Both the position numbers and the translations under genes were made by a program. This document shows positions 25,275 through 34,302 of a DNA stretch of 64,000 nucleotides, piece by piece. The stretch is from NCBI GenBank assembly GCA_017651225.1, contig JAGCDF010000017.1:1-64000 (forward strand). Reading direction: 5' to 3'. This DNA is from Bacteroidales bacterium. Its GTDB lineage: Bacteria > Bacteroidota > Bacteroidia > Bacteroidales > UBA932. Position 1 is the first letter of the stretch; each line of letters begins with the position of its first letter. Under the pieces are notes generated by a model. It worked only from the letters and a program-made list of their open reading frames with translations. It did no database searches and was not told the DNA's origin.

Positions 25275-27209
25275 CTATTCGCTCAGTTTCCAGACGGTTT
25301 CGAGGTCGGAGGGCATGCGCCAGTCGCCGCGCGGCGAGAGGGACACCGAGCCGACCTTGGGCCCGTCGGGCAGGCAGGAACGCTTGAACTGCTGGTTGAA
25401 GAAGCGCTTCAGGAAGGTCTCCAGCCATTTCCGCAGGGTGGCGTCGTCATAGCTGCCCGCGAAGGCCTTGCGGGCCAGGAAGAGCAGCTTGTCGGGGTCG
25501 GCGCCGCAGCGGAAGAAGTGGTACAGGAAGAAGTCGTGCAGCTCGTACGGGCCGACGGTGTCTTCCGTCTTCTGGGCGATCTTGCCGTCCTTGTCGGCCG
25601 GCAGGAGTTCGGGGCTGATCGGGGTGTCCACGATGTCCAGCAGCGTGGCGTGGATGTCGCCGTTGCCGCCGAACTTGTTGTCCGCGGCCCAACGGACCAG
25701 CGTGCGCACCAGCGTCTTGGGGACGCTCGCGTTGACGCCGTACATGGACATGTGGTCGGCGTTGTAGGTGCACCAGCCGAGGGCGAGCTCGGAGAGGTCG
25801 CCGGTGCCGACGACGATGCCGCCTTCCTTGCCGGCCACGTCCATCAGCAGCTGCGTGCGCTCGCGCGCCTGGCTGTTCTCGTAGGTGAGGTCGTGGTTGT
25901 TCTCGTCCTGGCCGATGTCGGCGAAATGCTGACGCACGGCGGGGACGATGGAGATTTCACGGGAAGTGATGCCCAGCCCGCGCATCAGGTCCACGGAGTT
26001 GTCGTGGGTGCGGTGCGTGGTGCCGAAGCCCGGCATGGTGATGCCGATGATGTTCTCGCGCGGCAGGCCGAGGGTGTCGAAGGCCAGCACGGTCACGAGC
26101 AGCGCGAGGGTGGAGTCGAGGCCGCCGGACACGCCGATGACCGCCTTCTTGCAGCGGATGTGCTCCAGGCGGGTGGTCAGGCCCGCCACCTGGGCGGCGA
26201 GGATCTCGCGGCAGCGCACGCCGAGCGCCTCCGGATCGCCCTGGGGGACGAAGGGGTGCGGCTCCACGTAGCGGAGGAGCTTGGCCTCGAAGTCCGTCGC
26301 GGCGGCTTCGCCGGCGTCCTGCGTGACGTAGGCGGGCAGGGGCCCCTCGAAGCCGAAGCTGTGCTCCTTGGTGCGGAGCGTGTCCAGGCGCTGGATGTCC
26401 ACGTCGGCGAGGATGGCGCGGCTGCCGCGCGCGAAACGCTCGGCTTCGGCGAGCAGGGAGCCGTTCTCGCTGATCAGCGAGGCGCCGGACCAGACGAGGT
26501 CCTGCGTGGATTCGCCTTCGGCGCAGGAAGCGTAGACGTAGGCGGCGTAGAGCCGGGACGCGGTGGCGTTCACGAGGCTCTTGCGGTATTCGTGCTTGAA
26601 GAGGTAGTCGTTGCTGGCGGAGAGGTTCAGGATCAGCTGCGCGCCGGCCACGGCGGCCTGCGAGCAGGGGGGCACGGGGACCCAGAGGTCCTGGCAGAGC
26701 TCGATGGCGGCGAGCGCCTCTCCGATGCGGAAGAGCTGGCGCGTGCCGAGCAGGATCTCGTCCTGGCCGGCGAAGCGGACGCGCGCGCCGGCGGGGGAGA
26801 GCACCCGCGCGGAGGCGAACCAGCGCGGCTCGTAGAATTCGCCGTTGCCGGCGAGGTAGGTCTTGGGAACGATGCCGAGGATGCGGCCGGCGCGCAGGGC
26901 GACGGCGCAGTTGAAGAGCCGTCCGGCGTGGCGCACGGGTGCGCCCACGACGATCATCGGCTCCAGCTTGGCGCTGGCGGCGACGATCTCCGCCACGGCG
27001 GCCTCCGCGTCGGCGAGCAGGCGTTCCTGGCCGAACAGGTCGGCGCAGGTGTAGCCGGTCACGCTGAGCTCCGGGAAGACGATGACGGAGGGACGCTGCG
27101 CTTTCAGGTCCTGGCACAGCTGGAGGATTTCCCGGGCGTTCGCCGCCGGGTCGGCCACGTGCACGCGCGGCATGGCCGCTGCCACACGAAGGAATCCAAG
27201 ACGCTTCAT
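25275..27209 (-). CDS. nadE: Glutamine-dependent NAD+ synthetase
   Basis: It makes NAD+ from nicotinate adenine dinucleotide, using glutamine as the ammonia source. The 644-residue protein has an N-terminal nitrilase-type glutaminase (FPELSVTGY glutamate, a Lys in VPKTYLAG, and Cys in ELCQDLWVP) and a C-terminal synthetase with the ATP loop GVSGGLDSTLALL. ATG 27209 is used because upstream in-frame starts overlap the promoter at 27215-27245. It is the first gene of the four-gene minus operon. Confidence 0.95.
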   Translation of the reverse strand: MKRLGFLRVAAAMPRVHVADPAANAREILQLCQDLKAQRPSVIVFPELSVTGYTCADLFGQERLLADAEAAVAEIVAASAKLEPMIVVGAPVRHAGRLFNCAVALRAGRILGIVPKTYLAGNGEFYEPRWFASARVLSPAGARVRFAGQDEILLGTRQLFRIGEALAAIELCQDLWVPVPPCSQAAVAGAQLILNLSASNDYLFKHEYRKSLVNATASRLYAAYVYASCAEGESTQDLVWSGASLISENGSLLAEAERFARGSRAILADVDIQRLDTLRTKEHSFGFEGPLPAYVTQDAGEAAATDFEAKLLRYVEPHPFVPQGDPEALGVRCREILAAQVAGLTTRLEHIRCKKAVIGVSGGLDSTLALLVTVLAFDTLGLPRENIIGITMPGFGTTHRTHDNSVDLMRGLGITSREISIVPAVRQHFADIGQDENNHDLTYENSQARERTQLLMDVAGKEGGIVVGTGDLSELALGWCTYNADHMSMYGVNASVPKTLVRTLVRWAADNKFGGNGDIHATLLDIVDTPISPELLPADKDGKIAQKTEDTVGPYELHDFFLYHFFRCGADPDKLLFLARKAFAGSYDDATLRKWLETFLKRFFNQQFKRSCLPDGPKVGSVSLSPRGDWRMPSDLETVWKLSE

Positions 27210-27214
27210 GGGAG

Positions 27215-27245
27215 CAAATATAGCGGATTTGCATAAGCTATGCAA
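27215..27245 (-). promoter_or_regulatory. Promoter of the nadE operon
   Basis: On the minus strand TTG (27245-27243), 20 bases, then TATATTTG (27222-27215) match the Bacteroidetes -33/-7 pattern. The box ends only 5 bases before ATG 27209, so the mRNA is nearly leaderless. Confidence 0.6.
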
Positions 27246-27296
27246 GATATTATAATAGTGGTATAATAAAAACTTTTAAAAAGTTTTAAAAAACTC

Positions 27297-27326
27297 TTGC
27301 ATTTTCAATTTTTCTTCGTAACTTGC
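27297..27326 (+). promoter_or_regulatory. Probable promoter of the glnN cluster
   Basis: TTG at 27297-27299, 19 bases, then TAACTTGC at 27319-27326 resemble the TTTG/TAnnTTTG pattern with one T missing in the second box. Transcription from here would begin near 27332, giving a leader of about 270 bases that contains the small ORF at 27360 and the hairpin at 27488. Confidence 0.5.
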
Positions 27327-27359
27327 AGTCGAATTTTTGGTTTAAAACAAAGTTAAGTA

Positions 27360-27434
27360 GTGGCACGCACCCTGAATAATCAGAAGCAGAATTCCCAGAA
27401 CCAGCAGGTTCCGGGTGCTTCCAGGTGCGTATAA
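27360..27434 (+). CDS. Gln/Asn-rich leader peptide upstream of glutamine synthetase
   Basis: A 24-codon frame starting at GTG 27360 (TAA 6 bases earlier in frame) and ending at TAA 27434. Its core reads NNQKQNSQNQQ (27375-27407): nine of eleven residues are Gln or Asn, with all five Gln as CAG. This is the pattern of amino-acid leader peptides, where a ribosome slowed by lack of charged tRNA changes the folding of the mRNA. The downstream hairpin at 27488-27518 could be the controlled structure, and the controlled gene, glnN, makes glutamine. A GTG start and lack of an obvious ribosome site weaken the call, though Bacteroidota rarely show such sites. Confidence 0.6.
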   Translation: MARTLNNQKQNSQNQQVPGASRCV

Positions 27435-27487
27435 CTCCAGTCCTTATGCGACACATCATTAAAAGAAGCACAATTGAAAATCAGATA

Positions 27488-27518
27488 AGAGAGGCTGGTC
27501 CGGTGGACTAGCCTCTCT
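27488..27518 (+). terminator. Attenuator-like hairpin in the glnN leader
   Basis: A 14-bp stem with one mismatch (AGAGAGGCTGGTCC at 27488-27501 against GGACTAGCCTCTCT at 27505-27518) and a 3-base loop, followed by ACTTTTAT. It lies between the leader peptide and glnN. GCTGGT in its 5' arm (27494-27499) is complementary to ACCAGC (27400-27405) within the Gln codons, which also form a small hairpin of their own (27398-27411), so alternative folds are possible. Confidence 0.6.
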
Positions 27519-27603
27519 ACTTTTATAAGTGTGATATTGGTGCGCAGCTGCGACCGGAGAACAAAATTGAAAGAAGTTAGTTTAATTTATAAGTGTAGTG
27601 TTT

Positions 27604-29778
27604 ATGGACAGATTTGATTTGGTTAAGGAATCCTTTGAGAGAAGAGAGGTTCCTGCAGAAGTCCCCGCTGGCAAGACTTCCGAGTATTACGGTGAACTGG
27701 TGTTCGACCGGAAGAAGATGTGCAAATACCTGGACGCTGACAGCCTCCAGGCGCTCCTGGCCTGCATTGAAGGCGGTGAGCCCCTCGACCGCAAGACGGC
27801 CGACGGCGTAGCCCGCGGCATGAAAGAGTGGGCGATGGAGCACGGCGTGACCCACGTCACCCACTGGTTCCAGCCGCTGACCGAGGGTACCGCCGAGAAA
27901 CACGACTCCCTGATCGACTACGACGGCAAGGGCGGCGTCATCGAGACCTTCGACGGCAAGATGCTCGCCCAGCAGGAGCCGGACGCCTCCTCCTTCCCGA
28001 GCGGCGGCATCCGCGCCACCTTCGAAGCCCGTGGCTACACCGCCTGGGATCCGACCTCCCCGGTCTTCATCCTGGACGACACCCTCTGTATCCCGACTGT
28101 CTTCATTTCCTACACCGGCGAGGCCCTGGACTACAAGACCCCGCTCAAGAAGGCCCTCAAGGCCGTCAGCGACGCTGCCGTGCCTATCTGCAAATATTTC
28201 GACCCGGGCGTGAGCAAGGTCTATTCCTACCTCGGCTGGGAGCAGGAGTACTTCCTCGTGGACGAGGCGCTCTATGCCGCCCGCACGGACCTGATGATCA
28301 CCGGCCGCACCCTGTTCGGCCACAACTCCTCCAAGAACCAGCAGCTGGATGACCACTACTTCGGTGCCATCCCGACCCGCGTGGCCGCTTTCATGCGTGA
28401 CCTGGAGATCGCCGGCCACCGCCTCGGCATTCCTATCAAGACCCGCCACAACGAGGTGGCTCCGAACCAGTTCGAGCTCGCGCCGATTTACGGCGAGACC
28501 AACCTCGCCAACGACCAGAACCAGATCGTGATGAACCTGATGGGCCGCATCGCCCGCAAGCACGGCTTCGTGGTGCTCCTGCACGAGAAGCCCTTCGACG
28601 GCGTGAACGGTTCCGGTAAGCACAACAACTGGTCGCTCGGCACCGACAAGGGCGCACAGCTCCTCGCCCCGGGCAAGGACGCCAAGGGCAACCTGCAGTT
28701 CGTCACCTTCTTCGTGAACGTCCTGGCCGCCGTGCAGAAGCACAACGCCCTGCTGAAGGCTTCCATCGCCAGCGCCACCAACGCCCACCGTCTGGGCGCC
28801 AACGAAGCGCCGCCCGCAATCGTGTCCGCCTTCCTCGGCCGCACGATGACCGACGTGCTCCACAAGCTCCTCGAAGTCCCGTCCGACACCCCGATCGAGA
28901 TCGCGGGCAAGAAGGGCAAGAGCGTCGGCCTGGTGGAGATCCCGGAAATCTTCGTGGACAACACCGACCGCAACCGTACCTCGCCGTTCGCCTTCACGGG
29001 CAACCGCTTCGAGTTCCGCGCCGTCGGTTCCTGCGCCAACTGTGCCGGTGCGATGACCACGCTCAACGCCGCCGTGGCCGAGCAGCTCATCGCCTTCAAG
29101 GCCGACGTGGAGAAGGAGATCGCCAAGGGCAAGAAGGTCAACGTGGCCATCATGGACACCCTCAAGCCCATCATCAAATCCGTCCTCGGCACCGTCTGCT
29201 TCGACGGCAACGGCTACTCCGAAGAGTGGAAGAAAGAGGCCATCAAGCGCGGCCTCGACGTGGAGACCAACGTCCCGAAGATGTTTGCCGAGTTCACCAA
29301 ACCCGCTGCTATCGAGATGTTTACCAAGACCGGCGTCTATACCGAGAAGGAACTCGAAGCCCGCAATGAGGTGAAGTGGGAGACCTATACCAAGAAGGTG
29401 CAGATCGAATCCCGCGTGATGGTCCGCATGGCCCTGAACCACATCATCCCGGCCGCCCTCGAGTACAAGGCCAAGCTCCTCAAGGAGGTTTCCCTCGCCA
29501 AGGAGATTTACGGCAACCTGGACAGCTGCACCACCGAGCTGCGCATCCTGGAGGACATCAACAAGTATGTGGACGATGTCCGCGAGAAGGCCACCGCGAT
29601 GAAAGAGGCCCGCAAGGCCGCCAACGCCATCGAGGACGAGTACAAGCGCGCCCTGGCCTACCACGAGATCGCCGAGAGCCTGTTCGCGCTGCGCCGTCCG
29701 ATCGACAAGCTCGAAGAGGTGGTCGACAACAAGATGTGGCCGCTGCCGAAGTATCGCGAGATGCTCTTCATCAGCTAG
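27604..29778 (+). CDS. glnN: Glutamine synthetase type III
   Basis: It joins ammonia to glutamate with ATP to give glutamine. The 724-residue length, about 1.5 times type I enzymes, and the N-terminal DYYG-like YYGELVFDRKKM segment identify the GSIII family common in Bacteroidales. Other marks are GWEQEYFLVDEALY near 215, RHNEVAPNQFELAP near 280, HEKPFDGVNGSGKHNNWSL near 325 and FRAVGSCANCAGAMTTLN near 475. I chose ATG 27604; GTG 27598 is in frame but less likely. It follows the leader region and starts the nitrogen cluster, with gltB 42 bp downstream. Confidence 0.97.
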   Translation: MDRFDLVKESFERREVPAEVPAGKTSEYYGELVFDRKKMCKYLDADSLQALLACIEGGEPLDRKTADGVARGMKEWAMEHGVTHVTHWFQPLTEGTAEKHDSLIDYDGKGGVIETFDGKMLAQQEPDASSFPSGGIRATFEARGYTAWDPTSPVFILDDTLCIPTVFISYTGEALDYKTPLKKALKAVSDAAVPICKYFDPGVSKVYSYLGWEQEYFLVDEALYAARTDLMITGRTLFGHNSSKNQQLDDHYFGAIPTRVAAFMRDLEIAGHRLGIPIKTRHNEVAPNQFELAPIYGETNLANDQNQIVMNLMGRIARKHGFVVLLHEKPFDGVNGSGKHNNWSLGTDKGAQLLAPGKDAKGNLQFVTFFVNVLAAVQKHNALLKASIASATNAHRLGANEAPPAIVSAFLGRTMTDVLHKLLEVPSDTPIEIAGKKGKSVGLVEIPEIFVDNTDRNRTSPFAFTGNRFEFRAVGSCANCAGAMTTLNAAVAEQLIAFKADVEKEIAKGKKVNVAIMDTLKPIIKSVLGTVCFDGNGYSEEWKKEAIKRGLDVETNVPKMFAEFTKPAAIEMFTKTGVYTEKELEARNEVKWETYTKKVQIESRVMVRMALNHIIPAALEYKAKLLKEVSLAKEIYGNLDSCTTELRILEDINKYVDDVREKATAMKEARKAANAIEDEYKRALAYHEIAESLFALRRPIDKLEEVVDNKMWPLPKYREMLFIS

Positions 29779-29820
29779 TTAGTTGTTATCATTGTTAGTA
29801 GTTCTTTAGAAGCACACTAA

Positions 29821-32800
29821 ATGAAATCCGGTCTATATGACGCGGCATCGGAACACGATGCCTGTGGGGTCGGTATGGTCGTGAACATCCGCGGCGATAA
29901 GACCCATGAACTGGTGGACAACGCCCTGACCGTGCTTGAAAACATGAGCCACCGCGGTGCCGAAGGCGCCGACGGCAAGTCGGGCGACGGTGCCGGCATC
30001 ATGGTCCAGATTCCCCATGAATTCATTTTACTCCAGGGTATCCCCGTGCCGGAGAAAGGCCGCTACGGCACGGGCCTGGTCTTCCTTCCCAAGGAGACTG
30101 CCAAGCGTGAGCGCATCCTCGAGTCCATCCGGGCCGAGGTCGAGCACGAAGGCTGTGTGCTGAGCCACATCCGCGAGGTGCCGGTCAATTCCGCGTGCCT
30201 CGGTGAGGAGGCGGCCAAGGGCGAGCCGTACACGGCCCAGCTCTTCGTGACCAGCACCGAATTTATCGAGGAGGCGGACCTGGAGCGCAAGCTCTACCGC
30301 ATCCGCAAGCATGTCGAGCGCCTCGGCGAGGACGGCTACATCTGCTCCCTCTCCACGCGCAATATCGTGTATAAGGGTATGCTCACCAGCCGTCAGCTGC
30401 GCGAGTACTATACCGACCTGACGAGTCAGTGGTTCACGAGCGCGATGGCGATCGTCCACTCCCGTTTCTCGACCAACACCTTCCCGCAGTGGAGCCTGGC
30501 GCAGCCGTTCCGCATGCTCTGCCACAACGGCGAGATCAACACCATCCGCGGTAACCGCAGCTGGATGCAGGCCCGCCAGAGCGTGCTCAACTCCGGCGCC
30601 ATGGGCGACATCGGCGACCTGCTCCCGATCGTCCAGCCCGACATGAGCGACTCCGCCAGCCTGGACAACGTGCTGGAATTCCTCACCCAGAGCGGGCTCA
30701 GCCTGCCGCAGGCCGTCTCCGTGCTGATGCCGGAGAGCTTCGACGAGACGAACCCGATCTCCGAGGACCTGCGCGCCTTCTACGAGTATCATTCCATCCT
30801 CATGGAGCCCTGGGACGGCCCGGCCACGCTGCTCTTCAGCGACGGCCGCTACGCCGGCGGCATCCTGGACCGCAACGGTCTGCGCCCCGGGCGCTACACC
30901 ATCACCAAGCGCGGCTTCCTGGTCGTCGCGAGCGAGGTGGGCGTGCTGGACTTCGATCCCACCGAGATCGAGTGCAAGGGCCGCCTGGAGCCGGGCAAGA
31001 TGCTCCTCGTGGACACCAAGGAAGGCAAGATTTGGTACGACGCCGAGATCAAGGAGCAGCTGGCTTCCGAGCACCCGTACCGCAAGTGGCTCTCCGCCGG
31101 ACGCATCCAGCTGGAGGACCTGCACAGCGGCCGCAAGATCGAGCACAACGAGGCGGACCTCCTGCACAAGGAGCTTCTTTTCGGCTGTACGGCCGAGGAC
31201 GTGGAGAATGCCGTCAAACCTATGTGCGAGAAGGGTATCGAGCCCACCTCTTCGATGGGTAACGACACCCCGCTGGCCGTCCTGACGGAGCGCCCGCAGA
31301 GCTTCTTCAACTATTTCCGTCAGCAGTTCGCGCAGGTAACCAACCCGCCCATCGACTCCATCCGCGAGCAGATGGTGATGTCGCTGTTCGAGTACATCGG
31401 ACGCGTGGGTGCGGGCATCCTGACCCCCGACGAGGACAACTGCAAGATGGTGCGCCTGCCGCACCCGATCCTGACCAACACGCAGCTCGACCTGCTCTGC
31501 AACATCCGTTACAAAGGATTCAACACCGTCAAGCTCCCGATGCTCTTCGAGTGCGCGGCGAACACCACCGCCGCCGCGGCCAACCTGCGCCGGGCCCTCG
31601 CGGGCCTCTGCCAGAAGGCCGAGAAGTGCGTCGACGACGGCGTGAACTATATCATCCTGTCCGACCGCGACGTGGATGAGACCCACGCGCCCATCCCTTC
31701 GCTGCTGGCCGTCAGTGCGGTGCACCACCACCTGATCGCCACCGGCAAGCGCGTGCAGACGGCCCTGATCGTCGAGAGCGGCGAGATCCGCGAGACGATG
31801 CACGCCGCGCTGCTGCTCGGCTACGGCGCCTCCGCCATCAACCCGTACCTCTCCTTCGCCATCATCTCGAGCCTGGCGCACGGCGGCAAGATCCAGCTGA
31901 ACTACGCCACGGCCCGTACCAACTACATCGAGGCGATGAAGAAGGGCCTGCTGAAGATCATGGCCAAGATGGGTATTTCCACCATCCGCTCCTACCGCGG
32001 CGCCAAGATCTTCGAGAGCATCGGCCTGGACGAGGGCCTGCTGCGCGAGTACTTCGGCACGGAGCGCTCGACCATCGGCGGCATCGGCCTGGAGACCATC
32101 GCGCGCGATGCCATGTGGTTCCACGCGCAGGCGTACGCCGAAACGTCGAAGACCGACTTCCTGCCCAACGTGGGCCAGTTCCACTACCGCAAGGGCGGCA
32201 TCGCCCACGCCTGGAACCCCGAGACCATCTCCGCGCTGCAGATCGCCACGCGCCTGGGCAGTTACAAGAAATTCAAAGAATTCACCGCCGCCGTGGACGG
32301 CAAGTCCGAGGCGCTCTTCCTGCGCGACCTGCTGGACTTCAAGCGCGGCACCGCGATCCCCGTCGAGGAAGTGGAGCCCGTGGAGTCCATCGTCAAGCGC
32401 TTCGTCGTGAGCGCCATGAGCTTCGGTGCCCTGAGCATCGAGGCCCACGAGGCCATCGCCCTGGCGATGAACCGCCTCGGGACGCGCTCCAACACGGGCG
32501 AGGGCGGCGAGGACAACGAGCGCTACCACACTGATGTGGACGGCGTGTCGCTGTCCAGCAAGACCAAACAGGTGGCCTCCGGACGCTTCGGCGTCACGGC
32601 GGAATACCTCGTCAACGCCGAGGAGATCCAGATCAAGGTCGCCCAGGGCGCCAAGCCCGGTGAGGGTGGCCAGCTGCCGGGATTCAAGGTCAACGCCATC
32701 ATCGCGAAGACCCGCAACTCCATCCCGGGCATTTCCCTGATCTCCCCGCCGCCGCACCATGACATTTACTCCATCGAGGACCTCTCGCAGCTGATCTTCG

Positions 32801-34296
32801 ACCTCAAGAACGTTAACCCGGCCGCCGCCATCAGCGTCAAGCTGGTGTCTGAGAGCGGCGTGGGCACGATCGCCGCCGGCGTGGCCAAGGCCAAGGCCGA
32901 CCTGATCGTCATTTCCGGGGCCGAGGGCGGCACCGGAGCTTCTCCCGCATCCTCGATGCGTTTTGCGGGCATCAGCCCGGAAATCGGCCTCGCAGAGGCG
33001 CAGCAGACGCTCGCGCGCAACGGCCTGCGCAGCCAGGTCCGCCTCCAGGTGGACGGCCAGCTCAAGACCGGCCGCGACGTGCTCTTGATGTCGCTGCTCG
33101 GCGCCGACGAGTTCGGTTTCGGCACCCTGCCGCTGATCGTGCTCGGCTGCGTGATGATGCGCAAGTGCAGCCTCAACACCTGCCCCACGGGCGTGGCCAC
33201 GCAGGATCCCGAGCTGCGCAAGCACTTCCTCGGCAAGGCGGACTACCTCGTCAACTACTTTACCTACCTCGCACAGGAAGTGCGGGAATACCTCGCGGAG
33301 ATGGGCTTCCGCAGCCTCTCCGAGGTGGTGGGCCACACGGAGCTGCTGGTCCGCAAGCCGGTGGATCCGGCCTCCAAGGCCGCGCGCGTGGACCTGTCCC
33401 GCGTGCTCTTCAAGGAGGAGGGTTCCTGCGGCTGGTCGGGCGCCGAGTTCCATCCGCTCCCGCCGGTGCGCGACCTCGAGATCATCAAGGCCGCCCAGCC
33501 GGCCATCGAGTGGAAGGAGGAGATCAGCCTCGAATATCCCATCGCCAACACCGACCGTGCCACCTGCACGATGCTCAGCGGCCGGATCGCCGCCAAGTAC
33601 GGCGCCGAGGGCCTGCCCGACTCGACCCTGAACATCAAGTTCAAGGGCTCGGCCGGCCAGAGCTTCTGCGCCTTCCTCGCGGGCGGCGTGAACGTGCGCC
33701 TGGAGGGTGAGGCCAACGACTACGTCGGCAAGGGCCTGAGCGGTGGCCGCGTGGCCATCCGTCCGTCGGCGCGCGCCACGTTCAAGGCCGAGGACAACAT
33801 CATCGCGGGCAACACCTGCCTCTACGGTGCAACGGGCGGCGAAATGTACGTCGCCGGCCGCGCCGGACAGCGTTTCGCGGTCCGCAACTCGGGCGCCAAG
33901 GCTGTCGTGGAGGGCGCGGGTGACCACTGCTGCGAGTACATGACGGGCGGCCGCGTGGTCGTCCTGGGTCCCGTGGGCCGCAACTTCGCAGCCGGTATGT
34001 CCGGCGGCGTGGCCTACGTCTATGACCCGGAGCACGTCTTCGACTACTATTGCAACCTCGACATGGTGGAGATCTCCCTCGTGGACGACAAGCTCGACCG
34101 CAAGGAGCTGCACGAGCTCATCCGCCAGCACTACCTCTACACCGGGTCCAACCTGGCCCGGACGCTGCTGGACGACTGGGCACGCTCGGTCGACGACTTC
34201 ATCAAGGTCATTCCGATTGAATACAAGCACGTTCTCGAACAGGAGCGCCTGCGCGGCCTGGCGGAGAAAGTACAGAACCTCCAAATCCAATATTGA
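29821..34296 (+). CDS. gltB: Glutamate synthase, large (alpha) subunit
   Basis: It transfers the amide of glutamine to 2-oxoglutarate to give two glutamates. The 1491-residue protein begins with a 14-residue propeptide before C15 (HDACGVGM), the class II glutaminase nucleophile. The central domain (about 430-700) leads to the FMN barrel, with GEGGEDNERY and KPGEGGQLPG. The Fe-S cluster cysteines are in CVMMRKCSLNTCPTGVATQ, and the C-terminal beta-helix holds repeated Gly-rich turns. The small subunit gene follows 6 bp downstream, and glnN lies upstream, completing the GS-GOGAT pair. Confidence 0.97.
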   Translation: MKSGLYDAASEHDACGVGMVVNIRGDKTHELVDNALTVLENMSHRGAEGADGKSGDGAGIMVQIPHEFILLQGIPVPEKGRYGTGLVFLPKETAKRERILESIRAEVEHEGCVLSHIREVPVNSACLGEEAAKGEPYTAQLFVTSTEFIEEADLERKLYRIRKHVERLGEDGYICSLSTRNIVYKGMLTSRQLREYYTDLTSQWFTSAMAIVHSRFSTNTFPQWSLAQPFRMLCHNGEINTIRGNRSWMQARQSVLNSGAMGDIGDLLPIVQPDMSDSASLDNVLEFLTQSGLSLPQAVSVLMPESFDETNPISEDLRAFYEYHSILMEPWDGPATLLFSDGRYAGGILDRNGLRPGRYTITKRGFLVVASEVGVLDFDPTEIECKGRLEPGKMLLVDTKEGKIWYDAEIKEQLASEHPYRKWLSAGRIQLEDLHSGRKIEHNEADLLHKELLFGCTAEDVENAVKPMCEKGIEPTSSMGNDTPLAVLTERPQSFFNYFRQQFAQVTNPPIDSIREQMVMSLFEYIGRVGAGILTPDEDNCKMVRLPHPILTNTQLDLLCNIRYKGFNTVKLPMLFECAANTTAAAANLRRALAGLCQKAEKCVDDGVNYIILSDRDVDETHAPIPSLLAVSAVHHHLIATGKRVQTALIVESGEIRETMHAALLLGYGASAINPYLSFAIISSLAHGGKIQLNYATARTNYIEAMKKGLLKIMAKMGISTIRSYRGAKIFESIGLDEGLLREYFGTERSTIGGIGLETIARDAMWFHAQAYAETSKTDFLPNVGQFHYRKGGIAHAWNPETISALQIATRLGSYKKFKEFTAAVDGKSEALFLRDLLDFKRGTAIPVEEVEPVESIVKRFVVSAMSFGALSIEAHEAIALAMNRLGTRSNTGEGGEDNERYHTDVDGVSLSSKTKQVASGRFGVTAEYLVNAEEIQIKVAQGAKPGEGGQLPGFKVNAIIAKTRNSIPGISLISPPPHHDIYSIEDLSQLIFDLKNVNPAAAISVKLVSESGVGTIAAGVAKAKADLIVISGAEGGTGASPASSMRFAGISPEIGLAEAQQTLARNGLRSQVRLQVDGQLKTGRDVLLMSLLGADEFGFGTLPLIVLGCVMMRKCSLNTCPTGVATQDPELRKHFLGKADYLVNYFTYLAQEVREYLAEMGFRSLSEVVGHTELLVRKPVDPASKAARVDLSRVLFKEEGSCGWSGAEFHPLPPVRDLEIIKAAQPAIEWKEEISLEYPIANTDRATCTMLSGRIAAKYGAEGLPDSTLNIKFKGSAGQSFCAFLAGGVNVRLEGEANDYVGKGLSGGRVAIRPSARATFKAEDNIIAGNTCLYGATGGEMYVAGRAGQRFAVRNSGAKAVVEGAGDHCCEYMTGGRVVVLGPVGRNFAAGMSGGVAYVYDPEHVFDYYCNLDMVEISLVDDKLDRKELHELIRQHYLYTGSNLARTLLDDWARSVDDFIKVIPIEYKHVLEQERLRGLAEKVQNLQIQY

Positions 34297-34302
34297 CGCC
34301 TT

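Noticed and set aside
24891..27236. A 781-codon plus-strand frame opposite nadE and the symporter gene
   Set aside because: Its translation is repetitive and without domains; the minus strand carries full-length conserved proteins.
27446..27511. A second 21-codon leader frame in the glnN leader
   Set aside because: It starts with ATG but has no biased codons and runs into the hairpin itself; the Gln/Asn frame before it explains the region better.
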